Of a stretch of DNA of 64,000 nucleotides, positions 62,836-64,000 are shown piece by piece. Within the stretch, counting starts at the first letter, position 1. Every line of letters starts with the position of its first letter. The position numbers were made by a program, and so were the translations under genes. The stretch lies in assembly GCA_013400975.1 (NCBI GenBank), contig WBMZ01014157.1, forward strand, positions 62,001-126,000, written 5' to 3'. A model generated the notes under the pieces. The model was not told the DNA's origin and did not search any database. It worked only from the letters and a program-made list of their open reading frames with translations. The DNA comes from Atrichornis clamosus (taxonomy: Eukaryota; Chordata; Aves; Passeriformes; Menuridae).

Positions 62836-64000
62836 CTTTGAAGTCCCTCTATACAATGTTGTCACATACCTGCAAAGAGATGTTATTTTCTTATATGGTC
62901 AGTTCAAACCTCAAACAACCATAAGTATACATCTAAAACATGGAAATAAAAGGCAAAAATATAGAGTAATGTTGTCACTATGATTTCTTATCATTGTGTA
63001 TTTGCTTATGATTTGTCCAGCCCTTGGTACGGCATTTAAAAAGTGGGGGGAACAGCATTAGTGGTCACAACAGACAGTGGGGCTGGTGCAAAGTTTGCAG
63101 TCTCACCCAAAGGATGGATGAGCCAGGTGAACTGCACCAGCTGAGCAGACAGTGGGAAGAGTCGGTGAGGTGCACAGCGGCAGCAGCAGTGACTACAGTA
63201 AGTGCCCGGACCAAACACTCGAAGGAGCTAGGCAGGGGGTTTTAAATTTCTGGTGGAAAACAACCATCTAAGCTGCGACTTGCTGCTTTGTGAGTGCACT
63301 TATGTTACAGACAGCAAGGACAAATACTTCAAGTAAGATCTAGCAACTTCTTGGAAAGTTCATCACCACTGCTCTTTCTGATTTGACGCAGAGGTCGGGA
63401 TCAGGGCATGGGAGACTGCCAGCCCAAACCTGATCAGATTCCCTCACCTGTAGATTATATTAAAATTAAACATATCAAAACAAACCAAACACTTCCTGAA
63501 ATTCAGAGGGGTTCATTAAGGCCAATGTTCATTTCAGGCTGCACTGCTGTCAGGCTCAGTCCTACTTGCACTGACTGCTGGTGCTGGGTTGAGTTTGAGT
63601 GAAAGCTACACAGTTGAGCCTTTGAATAAAGTCTAAACCATCATCTATGCAAGCCTGTAAACAAGACCATAAAAACAGGCTTTTGAATTATCATTGTTCA
63701 GAACCGATATCATAAGAATAAAACAACATCAGAAAACAGTAAAAATATGATGTACCTTTTTCTCTGTAAATCCTGTTTGGCAGCTTCCCAGGTGATGTGA
63801 GTATTTTTAGCTCTGGGAAATCAATGAAATCACTCTGCCTGAAGCCACTGAAGAAGTCAGCCTATCAAACTCTGGCTGAAACACCTTCAGAACCTCCTTG
63901 TCTGAAAGGAGAAAAGGGAAGATGCACAGGAGCTGCAGAGGTAATATCTAACCACACTTCCTTGGAGCTTGGAGCCGGTGCTGTAAAGGTCCATCCAAAC
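62836..64000. other. Intergenic DNA to window end
   Basis: No gene or repeat that I can recognise. The short ORFs on both strands overlap each other and show no domain. Confidence 0.5.

Larger units (their letters stand above)
54493..64000. other. Intergenic region downstream of HMGA2
   Basis: About 9.5 kb with no recognisable exon. It holds two solo LTRs and four avian CR1 3' fragments, mostly packed into 55.0-57.6 kb, then largely unique AT-rich DNA (57591-62087) and a last LTR plus CR1 piece at 62.1-62.8 kb. The next gene in the mammalian order (LLPH, opposite strand) is not visible here. The 153-codon minus ORF at 59852-60313 and the 93-codon plus ORF at 58612-58893 have no feature I can recognise. 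Confidence 0.75.

Noticed and set aside
1..64000. Bacterial-type features (operons, CRISPR arrays, ribosome binding sites), tRNA and rRNA genes
   Set aside because: Nothing of the kind is visible. The sequence is vertebrate nuclear DNA.

Overview
The window is vertebrate nuclear DNA, almost certainly from a bird. It has a low gene density, short AT-rich spurious ORFs, split coding exons with canonical GT-AG borders, CR1 LINE 3' ends with the avian ATTCTATGAT-type tail, and several avian-type endogenous retrovirus LTRs. I cannot name the species from sequence alone.

The only protein-coding gene I can support is HMGA2 on the + strand, and only its 3' half is present. A 33-nt exon at 30426-30458 encodes PQQVVQKKPAQ. 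A terminal exon at 51283 encodes EETEETSSQESAEED and then a stop. Joined in phase 0, these two pieces give the known C-terminus of the architectural chromatin protein HMGA2 (linker plus acidic tail). The AT-hook exons are not visible and should lie upstream of the window.

Layout: 1-30425 is the 3' part of intron 3. 30426-30458 is exon 4. 30459-51282 is intron 4 (20.8 kb). 51283-51330 is the coding part of exon 5. 51331 to about 54492 is a 3.2 kb 3' UTR that closely resembles the mammalian HMGA2 3' UTR as I recall it, with seven let-7 seed matches and two AATAAA signals near the end. 54493-64000 is intergenic sequence downstream of HMGA2, with no gene I can recognise.

Repeats: there are three solo LTRs, at 9364-9985 (+), 56710-57141 (-) and 62088-62676 (-). 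The first two have perfect 5-bp target site duplications and the third an imperfect one. There are five avian CR1 3' fragments (46222-46811, 55067-55640, 57221-57381, 57455-57590, 62774-62835) and two much older CR1-like fragments (6990-7212, 16067-16147). Several short, decayed, partly palindromic old elements also occur, one of them apparently inside the HMGA2 3' UTR. Two clear tandem duplications (23 bp x2 and 39 bp x2) and a decayed piece that may derive from a Ty3/gypsy-type integrase (about 45.3-46.0 kb) are also present.

The biological core of the window is the post-transcriptional control module of HMGA2: a small acidic-tail exon carrying a very long UTR with dense let-7 sites. In mammals this makes HMGA2 a strongly let-7-repressed, dosage-sensitive growth regulator. 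I found no sign of a previously undescribed multi-gene system.
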